The position numbers were made by a program, and so were the translations under genes. From the NCBI GenBank assembly GCA_013397075.1, contig VWZS01000653.1, forward strand, positions 62,001 to 126,000: 64,000 nucleotides of DNA. The letters run 5' to 3'. The DNA is from Rhabdornis inornatus. Lineage: Eukaryota > Chordata > Aves > Passeriformes > Rhabdornithidae. Below the pieces are notes generated by a model. That model made no database searches and was not told the origin of the DNA. It worked only from the letters and a program-made list of their open reading frames with translations. Each line of letters begins with the position of its first letter. Within the stretch, counting starts at the first letter, position 1. Shown in pieces: positions 50,664-63,226 of this stretch.

Positions 50664-50835
50664 CTGTCAATAATGGCACACATATCAATGGTGACATTGG
50701 CAAAGCTTCCCAGCTCGCCTTGCTCCACTGCATGCAAATTGACCAGCTGATCATCCACATGAATACTCTTCATGCATCCTTGAAAAGAATGCTCAAATAG
50801 TGAGTGATGCGAGTCATTCATCTGTACAGGAAACC
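50664..50835 (-). CDS. CNTNAP2: CNTNAP-family internal exon: C-terminal part of a laminin-G domain
   Basis: This internal exon is 172 nt: two bases completing a split codon, 56 full codons, and two bases (AG) of the next split codon. The acceptor is a pyrimidine-rich tract ending CTGCAG at 50836 and the donor is AG|GTAAGT at 50664/50663, both on the minus strand. The translation runs from FPVQMNDSHH through SFQGCMKSIHVDDQLVNL to GSFANVTIDMCAIID. Laminin-G domains of the contactin-associated protein family end this way: a GCM cysteine about 30 residues before the IDMC cysteine (usually a disulfide pair), leading straight into the next EGF domain. N-glycosylation sequons NDS and NVT are visible. 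The family are single-pass neuronal adhesion proteins; CASPR2 clusters Kv1 channels at juxtaparanodes. I know this from the family, not from this exon. The exon shows no stop or frameshift. The family call is firm; CNTNAP2 is the best recalled match (VDDQLVNL, SFANV, IDMCAIIDRC), but 4 or 5 is possible. Confidence 0.9.
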
Positions 50836-52637
50836 CTGCAGAGAAGCAAAATAAAGAGAATTAATAACCGCATCTACTATGACTTAAGCCAGGATTTTTT
50901 CAAAGGAAAAGAAACACAGGTTTCCTAGATGAGGGTAAAATAAAAGCAGTGTGGTAAGGAAATATTATGAAGTTAATTATTTACATTGCAATGTTATTGA
51001 TTTAAGTAATTGTCAACAACCTGAAAGAATTTATACAGTACGGCTGACAACTCATTAATTTTTGTCTAAAGGATGGAAGTTTTTTGCTATCTTTTCCTCC
51101 ATGAGAAAAGCATGCTTCTCATTCCTTCTTTCTCATACAAATTTCTTGGAGCAGGAAAAGGATTTATCTCCTTGCTATATTTTAGAACTCACATTCTAAT
51201 TTCTATGATTTTTCTGGCTAAAAATGCAGCCATGAAGTGAATTTCCAGTTCAGCCTTCTCTAGAACTAGGTTTCCAGTCTTTGTCATTTTGGTTTTTTTG
51301 TTCATGGGTGAAGAATACTTGTGCTGGAATCTTTATGTAAACTTGAAAATAGTCCTAAAATCTAATGTCCTTGATCACTTCTGAGGAATCTGAGGACATT
51401 CTGTATTATTTTCAGTTGTGCTCTGAATACATTCATTTTCTTGTGTGTTTGAATGTGGTTTGCAAGAGATGAGAATGACTTAGTGTCTTGCTCAGGCTAA
51501 AAGGCAGGGAGACAGAGCATATTTATAAGCAATTATTTAATGCCCTTCAGAAGTGAACGTGTCAATTTACTTGAGAAAAATGTCCTTGATAAGACAATGG
51601 AGAGACTCATTCACTACTTATAAATCTTTAACAATGTACTCCCTGAAAAAGACAAAATCCATTTAAGATGGGAGTGGGGAGGAAGGGGGGGAGGGAACGA
51701 CAGTTTACTGAAAAGAAAAGAAGCTGAAAAAGGTAAAAGTCCTGAAAAATTCATAATGGTGTTGCAGACTTCAGCTAGGTAGATGGCCAACCATGCAGTA
51801 CTTGTCTGACAAATGTAAAATATTGTACACATTTGCTGTGGTGGCTAAGACAGATTTTACACCTCCTATTTCTTCTCCCAGTTTTCTATCCACCTTGCCA
51901 ACCTCCAATGCCTAATGGCCTCTACAGTAGCATTTGTGGAGACAGGAGAATAAAAGGTTATCAAACTGTTATTATTTGAACAGTGGCAGAAAAAAGTGAT
52001 GACCCTAATTTTAAATTTTGTTCCTGAGCACAGTTTTTCACATGCAACATAAATAGTTAAATTGGCTGAAAAAGAAGGCAGCAAGTGGAATAACAAGCAA
52101 CAGGTGCCTGAGGTCAGATGATGCCTAATACAGCACCTATTACTAAAAAAACCCACAACTAGTTACACATAACTCTTTGCCAAAATCTAATTAAGATAAA
52201 TTTTAACCAAAAGGCTTTGCCAGAGATTTAATATCATCATTAATGCTTTTTAAAAGTTTCTAAAATGATCCTGCCCACCAGCTAAATTTACTTTTGGTAG
52301 CTTCTAAATTTCCTTGACTCACTTCAGTAAGCACTCACTTCAGAGTTCACTGGTGGTGGCACAGAATTAATCAGGGATGCTATAGTAATTAAGCTAAAAT
52401 GCTAAAAGTTAGTTCTGACATGTATCTCAAGAAACTGGGCTTGCCTTCAGGTTGCATCACCTCTGGACTAAACCTATGACACTCTTACAGGAAGCCATAA
52501 ACTGCTATGAGACATGTCTATAACCACGCCACACTAACACACATTTGAAGGAGAAGGAAAAGCTCCTTGGAATCTCCCAAATGCCTAACTCGTGCATAAT
52601 AACCTTGTTAGATCAAATGCCAGCCCCCAAAATAACA

Positions 52638-52668
52638 CCAACCAGCCAACCAACCAACCAACCAACCG
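52638..52668. repeat. CCAA microsatellite
   Basis: Seven to eight CCAA units, the first few interrupted. Confidence 0.9.
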
Positions 52669-55600
52669 AAAGTGCTAAGCATGGACTGTAGGAACTGTTA
52701 TTTTGGATAGGCAGAAAAATCAAGTTGTAGGGACGTGACTGTCTTTCCAGCATGGCATTGGCTAGTGACTTACCTGATGAAAAGAGGGCAGGGCTTTCAG
52801 AAACCTGCCTCCTAGTTTTTTAAAGTTGTTCTTTCTAGTGACTGATTAAATTGATTTATGTGAGGCTTTACAGCCAACAGTAGAGAGAGACAAAAGTGCA
52901 AGTTAGTTCTGTGTCTTTGGTGGATGCAAGCACTATATTTGCATGTTCCTACCAGACACTTTCCCCAGTTATATTTGAACAGCTTACTCTTTCAGTATAA
53001 TTGTCTGTTTTTGAACTGTCACTGAACCCTAGAACTCCTCCCAAGGAAGAATCCCCAAAATAACACAAAGCATATTTTCATTTAGATCTTTAGTACAGTA
53101 CCAGAGCAGGGCAGGAAACCTGCATATCACCTTTGGGCTCAGAGCACTTCCACAATTCCTTTGGTTTAAATATTAAATTCAAGGTTATCAGCAGCGTGGT
53201 AAACAGTAATATTCATGTAAACCCTCAAAGCCAAGGAAATTATACAGATGTATCTGAATATAATGAAAGATTATCCACCATCCTACAAACACTAACTGAA
53301 AAATAAGATAAAACCTGAGAGCCACAATTCACGGTTCACATCAAAAAGAGTATGAACCAAATATGTACGTTAAAAATGTATTATTAGATTCAAGAATTTG
53401 AGACCATTCCAGAACTAACAACAGAGGTATTTCAATACATGATTCTTAGCTTTACTTCATCTGAAGTATGCACTATATTAGTGCACAGCTATTATTGCTC
53501 TCTGACATGTTCTGCAGTTTGCTACTGGTTGAACCTGCATACAGAAAAGTGGCAGCTGGGTTCCTCAGCCTCAGTGGAGACCCCAGGTCCTCGGGTTTAC
53601 TGGCTGGAACAGGTGGAGCTGTGGGATGGAGTGGCTGGAAGTGGCAGCTGTTCCTAACCTAACCACATATATCAAGCTTTTCTCTACTATCCAAGAGAGT
53701 GATGTACACTGAGTGTTAATCAACTTAGGATTCTGAAATTTTTTTGTATCTATTGATGGATAAAGACTGTAATTTTCCCATGCAAATGTCTTTGTTTGCC
53801 TGTCTTGCTGCTGTTCCCTTTTCTGTTTCTAGTCATGTAATAAACTGGAAGAGGCAGGAGTTTTATGCACTAGTACAGCACATTTCATAATATGTCTGCG
53901 GGGTTTGCTGGGTGTCAAAGCATTTCAGTCATGCTACACTCTAACAGACAGTTATGCTAAGAGGTAATTTCAAAAATCAATCCCCACTCCACAGGGAATG
54001 GAAGGACGGGTTTTTTCAACCATATGCTTCTCACAAAAAAGAAGAAAAGCAACTTCATAAGCCTTACCAACTACCAGGTATACGGTCTAATGTCCATTAA
54101 TTTTGGTGAGACCTGGACATTTAAGACTATTCTGGTGAAAATTGTTTGGAGCAAAACTTCTGCCTCAAATGTAAACCTCAAAATGACCTAGTACCTTGTG
54201 GTTTTAATTCAATACACAAGACAATGCCTTCTATTTCCAGATTCCCATTATTGAGACATGATTCACTTCCTCAATCCTTCCCACAGTGAAGGAAATTTTA
54301 AATAAATGAAGTCCTCTAACTAAAGCTGACTGTAATGCTGACACTAGGGAAGCTAAGTAATGGATGAACAATTTGAACAGCACTTCATTGATCTTCTTGT
54401 TGACAAGAAACTGTGTACATTTTCAAAATGCACACAAAATTCAGTTTGCACAGTCCAAAACAATGTTCACACTTATGCGTGCAAACACAACTCTAAATCA
54501 GGTAGACTCCATTATTCTGTAATTTCTGATGTAAAGAATCTCTACACTACCATTTTATTTTTCATATTTAAATACCAAAAAGAGAGAGATTATACTGCAA
54601 GTGTCAGACATGTATTCAATCTGAATTTTCCAGTGTTCAAGAAAAATTGTTTCCAGGACTTCATTCTGATGTCCTAAGCACAAAACAATCAAATTCTAGA
54701 TCCAGCTCCTGGTTTTAGTTCAAGCTTTCAAGAAAAATCAGAAAAGCTAGAGTTTAAATTAATGCTTTTTTCTTTTTGTTAAGTCACTTTAATATAATAA
54801 AATAAATGAATTAAATAAACTATAATAAATACAGTAAAACACCTATTAAATTAAAAATATATTCCTTTTCCAATGTCAAGATCTATTATGCCTCTTTTCG
54901 AATCAACTGAGTAAGGTTCTACCAAACGCATTCTATAAAAGGAAGTTCTAGGAAGAATACATTCAGGTTCATATTATAGTAACAGAAGAATGCATATATA
55001 GTCAGAACACATAAGAGCGAAATATCATACTAGATTCTGGATGTACAATCAGAGATTATTTTGTACCCCTATATTAAACACTCAGATTTTCTTTGGAATG
55101 TAATGCAAATTTTATTGTAACAAGAAGGCAGTTTTTCCTTGTGGCATTATGTTTTTTTTCCTTTTATATTATTTGTAAGTTAATGATGGGCCAATTATTG
55201 TATACAGATGGTACTTGATATTTTACTTCTTTAATACAATAAATACACTTAACTTAAAAAGATAGTAACTAGTATCTTCAATATCTAACCAGTAATCCAT
55301 ATTGTCTTTAACTAGTTGCATGGGTAGCTGGATGATAAAAAAAAAATGGACTGATCCCACATCTGACAGTGATTTTTATTGGTAGGGTTTTCAAGTATAT
55401 GCCCAGGTCTCCTACTATGTAGAATGAGAGAAAGGAAACAAAGCTCTTTATCTGACAGAATATATAGCAGCACAGTCTCATTGAAGGGTCAAGAAATCAA
55501 ATTTTCTACATATATCAAACAGAGTTAAAAGATGTTATTCTGAACCCACAGAACAAAACTCAAATTCAGTGTCTAACAATGTACTTAGATTGAAGATATA

Positions 55601-56701
55601 GCTGATGCTTCACATGTTAATATATAGGCAAAGACACTGAAAGAAAAGCTTGATCCATCTACCAATCCGTATTCACTGTAATATTTTATCCTTGTTCCAG
55701 TCAGAATGGAGCCTTACGCGTCAAGTGGGACAGGCAGGAACTTTGGAAAACTAGAAGATTCCTACTCCAAGAGCATAAAATAAACCAAACAAATTGCAGA
55801 GGGGATGAGCAGCATGAATTAAAATATATATATTTTTTTCAATTACTGCATTTCTGTAAAGATGTTTTTTTTAACTGTAGTTGTCTTTCTGTATTAGGGA
55901 AAATGAGGACTAAGGATGGAGTTTGCAAACGACATTTGGATCCCACATCTAGCAACTGTAAGAACTGTTCTGATAATTATAGAATCATATAATGATGAAA
56001 ATAAAGATGAAAATAAACATAACTTTCAGCTTGGTGGAATTTAAAAAGACAAACAAGAATAGGGACTACAATTTCTCTCTGTGTTAGGAAGTAACCAACT
56101 TCTTGAATAAGTCATTTTCTAATAAATTAATCTTTACTTTGCCTTAGTTTTGTTTATGGAAATACAGAGGTTGATAGAAAGGCAGTGCATTCTATCCCAC
56201 AACATCTGAATTACTTACCTAAGAAATCCAAATATGTCTCTATACACAGAGAAAAACAGAGTTTACTAAAGCTGGAGTTTAGAACAAGAAGATTATGTGC
56301 TTCTAGCACTCCTGGGACACACATGAGCCCCTTGGTAAAAGCAAGCTAGCATTAATGAAGTCTCTGGTGTACTTCCCAGAATCTTCTTTGTACATGTCAT
56401 TTGTAGTATGATGAAAAAGTTTAACTTGATCTCACAAGACTCAGCAGCACTTTATACCAGTGGTGTGATTCCTGATTTTTTTGTCTCCCTTGGAAATCTG
56501 CTCTTCAGCCATACTTTCTTCTCTAAGAATATTTTATTACCACTTTTCTGCTTATTTATTGGAGCCAGTTCTGGAGAAGCATTGAGATTTTTAAGTCTCT
56601 CTCTACACTATTATTCCTTAACTCCCAGCTATATTTCCTTTGGTACCTGCAAGTTCTTGATAGACAAAAAAGAAACTTCTAAGACTTCTATACTTGAGGT
56701 A

Positions 56702-56973
56702 TGAAGAATACCAATACAGGACTACAGACGTCCTTTATTGTGTGCCAGAGAAATTCTAGGGTTACATGACAAAGCCGTACATATAGGTCATACGGAGCAT
56801 AATAGGTTATCTGAACACGTAATTATACTGGTATTGTTCATAAGCAGTCATTGAAGAAAGAAACGGGAAGATAAGAGAAAGTCCAAAAGATACTCAGATG
56901 ATAACAACTGAGCAACCAGCTGTGAACAGAGTCTCTTCAAGGCACAACACAACTTGCACAAATACTATTTACA
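56702..56973 (-). mobile_element. Probable short solo LTR, 272 bp
   Basis: On the plus strand the block starts TGAAGAATACC and ends CTATTTACA, flanked by AGGTA at 56697-56701 and 56974-56978. On the minus strand a TATA-like CTATATG lies near 56785 and AATAAA at 56734-56739, with about 30 bp of possible R-U5 after it. The duplication is only five bases and was found by searching for it, so a chance match is possible. I do not recognise the family. Confidence 0.5.
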
Positions 56974-59900
56974 AGGTATTAAATGCGTAGGATGATAACC
57001 CAGGAAAAAAGTAGAGGAATAGGATTTTGAAAGCACTGACAAAAGCATTAAAAAAAAGCCAAGCATACTGTCTTTGGTAGCAAAGAGGAAAATTGCTGAC
57101 AGTAACAAGGGAAGGGTAAGACTACAGCATAATTGTCTCTTTTACCAGCTTTGTTGATTTTGTGCTTCTCTCCAACTGCTGTGGACCACAGTGGACTTCT
57201 TAAGAACTGTTTTGAGACAGTTCTCAAAAGAATTTTGACTTTTCAAAATGTCTGGCCACAAAATTCAAAGTACACAAATATGTTTGGGGCTTCCAATCAC
57301 AGTAGAGAAATAGCCGCTTTGTAACCCAGGTTTTATTGTAATGGTACCAGATCAGTTGGAAATGAACTGCAGTGGCCACTGAGGTACCTCTCACCTTTAA
57401 TCTCTTTCCTTTCCCTTTATATTTCCATGCCAAAGGAACTAATTTATTTTTAACCTCAGGTAACTACAAATTTGATGCCTCTCCTAATTTCAAAGTCGTT
57501 TCCTGCAAAATACATAGACCATATCATTCACAAATAAAGAAGTTATTTGGAAGATTGTACCCAAGCACAGGTCTGTTCCCAGATCACACAGAAACCGGAC
57601 TATATGTTAAAAAAAAAATCCATGTGCTATATTGTTACAGGGAGCAAATTTAAATAATATAGCGTAACAAAAGCATTTTCATACAAAATAAATTAGTTCA
57701 GTCTTAATAAATACTGCAATCCTAAATTGCTGTTTAAGTGGGTAAACTTCATATGCTAGTTCAAATAATACTGAAATGGAAGAGAATTATTTTCTGATAA
57801 TCCAGAAAGACTTATACATTCAGAAAAGAAACTACCTATTAGTGTTCTCTAATAAAAATATTTAATGAAAAAGACCTGTTGCAAACCAGGTATGATTATT
57901 ATCTATTTGAAAATTGCTGCTGCAGACTTTGCTTCTCTCAGAGCCATAGGCCTTACAAACCCAAGCATATACCAACAGTCACCAAAATATTTAAGATGAA
58001 CCACCACTCAGTGGTGGATGAGAGCAAATAAAATTATTCCATGAAACTTATTTTAACGATTTTGTCCTAGATGTGGAGAAGATAGGCCTATCTCTCCCAC
58101 CTCCATGACTGTGTGAAATGTAATGACTTCTCCCTCTTTATGGTTGTTTCTGAAGTTTTTCTGATTTCCTGTAGGTTGGATGAAAGCAAACTTTTGCCCA
58201 TATATTTGAGAGTTAAAACAAAACATTCTTGTCTACTGAGAAAAAAAAAGACTAAATATTACTATCATGTTATGGTAGCATCTAAAAATGCATAAAGGTA
58301 AAATAGTGTAAAAAATACACATAGGTGCTAAAACTGATACTTGTTCAAATCACAACAGAAACAAATCAGGTATTATCTACTCAATGTACAGATAATTTTC
58401 CAGCTTGTATGGACTCGCAGTTCTACTTCCCTTGTGTTGTGTTTTTTTTCTTTTACTCCAGAAACCCCTCTAATTCCTGCCTACTGCCAGCCCCTAAAGA
58501 CATAAAGAGTTCTCAGGAAAAGCAGAATAAAAAGACAAACAATTAACGTAAAATAAAAGAGAAAATTTGACATACATTCAATCCTTTACTTAGAAAACGG
58601 CAGTGAAGAAAATAAATGAGGACACTGAGATTGTAATAAAATTAATATAAATAACATCATTATATGGAAGACAAATTAAAAATAGCCCATATTATTTGAA
58701 AAAATTCACTTACTATGAGGCATTTAAGCACAACTTTATGCTCTTAGTACAAAGTTTCCTGGCAGAGTAACATGTAAATAAATTCATAAAACATTTTTTA
58801 TATCATCTGACAAATTAAAAACAACAAAAATGTATCCTGTTGTTTTAAGATGAAGGTTTTATTACCTTTGTATGTCAGTTTCCATTATTGAAAATGTGCA
58901 TGCATGGCTGAAAACCTAAAATATGAAAGCAGCAAGAGGTCTGTTTTTGAGTAAACTAAGAAGATGTCCTCATATTCCTTTTTAGATAATTCTTCAAATA
59001 ACTTGCAAATAACAGTAATGGCAGCAAGTTTCACTTATCACTGACTTGCAGAGAAGAAGTAAGAATGATCACTACTACCAGTCTTAGCTAATTTAAGTCA
59101 ATCTAACACTTTACTGCAATTTCTGTCTTATTTTGTAGGATAGTATAGAAAATACAGAAAGCCACATAATGATTAAATTGCAGAAAAATTGTTAATTACA
59201 TTACTCATATAATACATCTATCATAGGCTTTCTATTTTATAACAAAGAAAATAAACATACGCTACATTTTCAAAGTTACTGCTACTTTACTTATACCCGA
59301 TGAAGAAAAAAAATCTGGAGACTGCTGGAGATAATTACAGTTAGGGAAATGGAAGCAGCATAAAATACTCTATTCCTATTTACTGCCTTTAAGAGCTGTT
59401 GATGTGAATATTGCACTGTTGGCATTAATTGTGTAATCTTATTTGTTGCTGCTACATGAACATATTTGGTATTTTTATGTACTGCAAGTTGTAGCTGCAA
59501 TATCACTAATGTGAATTTGCTTCAAATGAAAGTACTGGTATAGAAGACATTGAACCAATTCAGCTAACAGATTAACATGATTTACTTCCACTGAAGAGAT
59601 TTATATTTTAATCAACAATTATTATTTCAGTACAGTTAGCAAAGGTGACAAAATAAAGCATTTAGTGATGAGTAGCTAACTACCCAAGCTAAATCCTTTT
59701 GAGCTACAGTTTCTACTGTATGACCACAGTATGTTACTTTGAGGTAAACTGCATCAGTTTGGAGTTGAGATTTGGTTTAGGTACCTTAGCCACTCTTTCT
59801 AGTTTCAGGCCATTCACTGAACGTTCTCCAGAATTCTCAATTTTCTCACTGAGTGCCTACTATCCTGTGTCAACTATAACTACAGACTGTACCAACCTCT

Positions 59901-60960
59901 CCCGAGATTTACTAAGAGAACAAATTATCTTTTTATTCCAAAGACTTGCTTGGAGCTTGGTTGTTGATAAATTCTCATACATGTTTAACACTGGAAAAGT
60001 GATCAGATTTGAAGTGAATTCAGATATTCAGTGCATCTTAAATGTCAATTCTGACACTTCTGTTAACAGTATCTTGCAATACTTTAAATTTAATTTACAG
60101 ACTTAAATTTAGTTTTTCAGACTTCTGAAACTACATTAAGCATTATAAATCAATTCATATCCTATTTACGTACTTTCATATTAATCAATTTGGCATATCA
60201 CCCTATAGGTGGTCTCTACGGGTCAAAACTAAGGATGCCCATTAAATATGCCAAGTAGCTTTGAAGAACAACACTGTTGATTTTTAAGGGAAAAACTGAA
60301 AGAAAATTTAAAAGATTGAACATTTTAAGTCATCATAATAATTTTCACTTTTTTGGGGAGCAAAGACTAGATTTTCCTTGATTAATCATATTTTTGTACA
60401 CATATTCACATAAAATTGTATTATCTGAGTAATTAAATACATTAATTTATGTGGTGCTCAATGAAATTCCTATAAAATGTCACTAAATTGAATGTAAAGG
60501 CTGTCCTTATGCTTTTTAGAATCTTGTACAGTAGATATAGCAATTAAAATTAAAATCTTAGCATTACAAAAAAACTGATTAAAAATTTTTTGCTCTTCTC
60601 CTACATTTTCAGTTCATAATAACTTTAAAGACTTATAACGGTAAAGACATATGAATCCAAAGTTTAAAAATGTTACTTACCAGTTGCATTTTTTAGTATG
60701 TATTAGATGAAGACAAAAGGAAAGAAAGGCAAAGAGAGAAAATTGCATGATCATTCTGACACTTAAAATTTAGACACAGCAATTAGTAGTGATTAGTAGT
60801 CCCTGCTCGTTTTAATACACTAGCTATGCCATTTTCTTGTTTTATGAGATATTTATAAACAGTTCAAAACACATACACATTTGGGCAGAGTGCCTGGTTT
60901 AACTTAATAAAGTGTTATTAATAACTAAATTATTATCTTGGAGAATAAAACTTTATATCT

Positions 60961-61065
60961 GGGTTTTTTGTTTTGGGTTTTTTTTCTGGGGGAGGTTGTG
61001 ACTTCTTTGTGTCTTTTTTTTTTTAATTTTGGTTTTTGGCTTTTATTATTTGTTTCTTTTTCAGG
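60961..61065. repeat. T-rich low-complexity tract
   Basis: Plus strand with long T runs and interspersed G, including GGGTTTTTT and TTTTGGTTTTTGG. Confidence 0.8.
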
Positions 61066-61435
61066 TGTTCATGATTTAAAAAATATTTAGCTTTCTTATT
61101 CCTATTTAGAAACACAAATGTAGAAATAGATTGCCAGTAAATTGTCTTTCCAAATTTAAAGACAAGTATCAGAGAAATCCTACAGTGTAAATACACACAT
61201 TGTTTCCTTTCTGAATCTGAACTAATTTATCTGTAGCACATAATTTGTACCTATTTCCATTTTCTGGTATTTCCATACTTCTTTAAAGTTCTTAGGAGTG
61301 GGAACATTTCACTAAGCAAAAAGAAACAAGAGTGTATTTCTCCCTTACCCATAGGACTTGAATGTTAGAAAGGACTACCATTCCATCACCTTTTTTTAAA
61401 CTATTTTTTAAAAAAATTGATACTCCTCTCAAAAA

Positions 61436-61634
61436 AAACCCAACAAAAAACCCCCAAAAAAACCAAAAAACCAAGAAAACCCAAAAAAACCCCAAAAAAA
61501 CCCCAACAAACCAAAAACAAAACAACCCCCCCAAAAAAAACCCAAACCAAAACAAACAACAACAACAACAACAAAAAAAACCCAAAACCAAACAAACAAA
61601 AAAACCCCCACAAAACCAAAAAAACCCAAAAAAC
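61436..61634. repeat. A/C-only low-complexity tract
   Basis: About 200 bases of the plus strand are almost exclusively A and C, with many CCC and CCCC runs separated by A runs. It contains one G near its left part. Lys/Pro-rich and Phe/Gly-rich frames across it are artefacts of composition. Confidence 0.92.
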
Positions 61635-63202
61635 GCAGTTTTAATTTTAGAAACTGATCTTTAATGTTGTAAAAATAGGAAATTAATGAAAAATTTCCAG
61701 GTCTTATGGTTCATTTCTTCTTTCTCAGCTCATCCAATCTTTACTCTGTTAAAAGTCTGCTCACTCAAAACAAGCAATGTATACAGTAGAGGAATTGTGG
61801 GAAGTACAATACAAAAATTAATTTAACTTCAATCGCCTGTCTTTTTTAATAATGATAAAAAAACCTTCAAGCAATTTGTTTTCAAAGAAATCGAATGAAA
61901 CTTCAAGCTTAAACCACAAAATAATCCTTCTTTATTCTTCCCAGGAGAAAAATCAAGTCCAATGACATAAAGGAGATTTCTTAAACACCATGGCTGAATG
62001 TTCAAAAGCACAGCAGGCATAGCAGCAAAGCCTCATAGAGTAGTGACTCAACACAAAGTCAATGAGAGTTTTTTTGAATAGCAAGTTACAGGACTTAACT
62101 GTGATAAATTGCCCTAGCCTTATTAAATATTCTCTTGAAAGTGCTTTAGGATGCATGATATTGATTGACTGACATGCAAAGGAATTATGTTATTTTCTTG
62201 AAGAATTTTTTTTTCTTTATTTGGAAATATACATTGTAATGTACTCAGAAAAAAAAATTGCTATTGATATACTGTAGTATATATATCTATATACTATTGA
62301 TTTCCTCCTACTGTAATGCTGATTGACTCCTACCAAAATGACTGAAGCAATTCAGTGTGTCAAGGCAAGCTATGCAAAGAATATTACAGCTGCACGAGTA
62401 TAAAATAAATCTTAACTTTTAAAAATTTTGTTGGGAGTTTTTGTGGGTTTTTAATGCAATATTTATACTTTTAAATATTCAAAATAATCATAGAAGTTAT
62501 GATGTATGAAATCGAAAATATTTATTTTCACTGGGAAATCAACTAAACTCTTTAGCAGGTATCAGACAGTTACCTTCCATTGTTATGAACACTGGCTTCT
62601 TCAGTGAGGCTTCAGAAAACATGAAAATAAAGAACAAAATTAAAGTCATTTCTGAAAAATAAAATTATAAAATCACAAACTATTTTCATTTTAGGTAATC
62701 CAAATTGCTGCTCAGAGAATGCTAAATTAGGGCAGGTTGCTTAAGGTTGTGTCCAGTCCAGTTCACTGTCTCTGAGGATGGAGATTTCAGAACTTCTGTG
62801 GACATATATTAGATCACTCACATAGCTGTATGTATGTACATGTAATGTACATGTAAATGTACATTATGTATGTATGTAAATGTATCCTTGTATTTAATCA
62901 GTGTCTGTTACCTTCTATTTTCTTATCATGTTTCTCCAGGAAAAGACTGGATCCTTCTTCTCTAAACCCTTGGAGCTTCAACTCCAGCTGAGCTTTGGCT
63001 TTCCCAGTTTCAGCTCTGAACTATGAGCATTTCCTCTCGGGTAGCCAATCCCTGCTTCTGCCTGGTGTGCTGTTTCCTTTTTATATTTGAATTCTTTTGA
63101 GTGTTCTCTTTTTCCCTGTAGCTAGTGATAACATATTTTAAACAATAGAAACTATTGAAACAGACCTGTTAAACTATGCAAAAAGCCCAGAGCTGTATGT
63201 AT

Positions 63203-63226
63203 GGCATTAATTATGTAATTAATGCC
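63203..63226. repeat. 24-bp perfect palindrome with TAATTA cores
   Basis: GGCATTAATTA (63203-63213) and TAATTAATGCC (63216-63226) are exact reverse complements around a TG spacer. A further TTAATTATG follows directly. TAATTA is the core recognised by many homeodomain proteins, so this could be a binding cluster, but AT-rich DNA makes such motifs common. Confidence 0.6.

Noticed and set aside
55975..56000. TATAGAATCATATAATG as a CR1 tail
   Set aside because: Too short, and the neighbouring sequence does not resemble a CR1 3' end.
59699..60106. 135-codon plus-strand frame
   Set aside because: No domain, no promoter or splice context, and it is on the strand opposite to the CNTNAP gene; treated as chance.
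61292..61664. Lys/Pro/Asn-rich (plus) and Phe/Gly-rich (minus) frames
   Set aside because: They are translations of an A/C-only low-complexity tract, not proteins.
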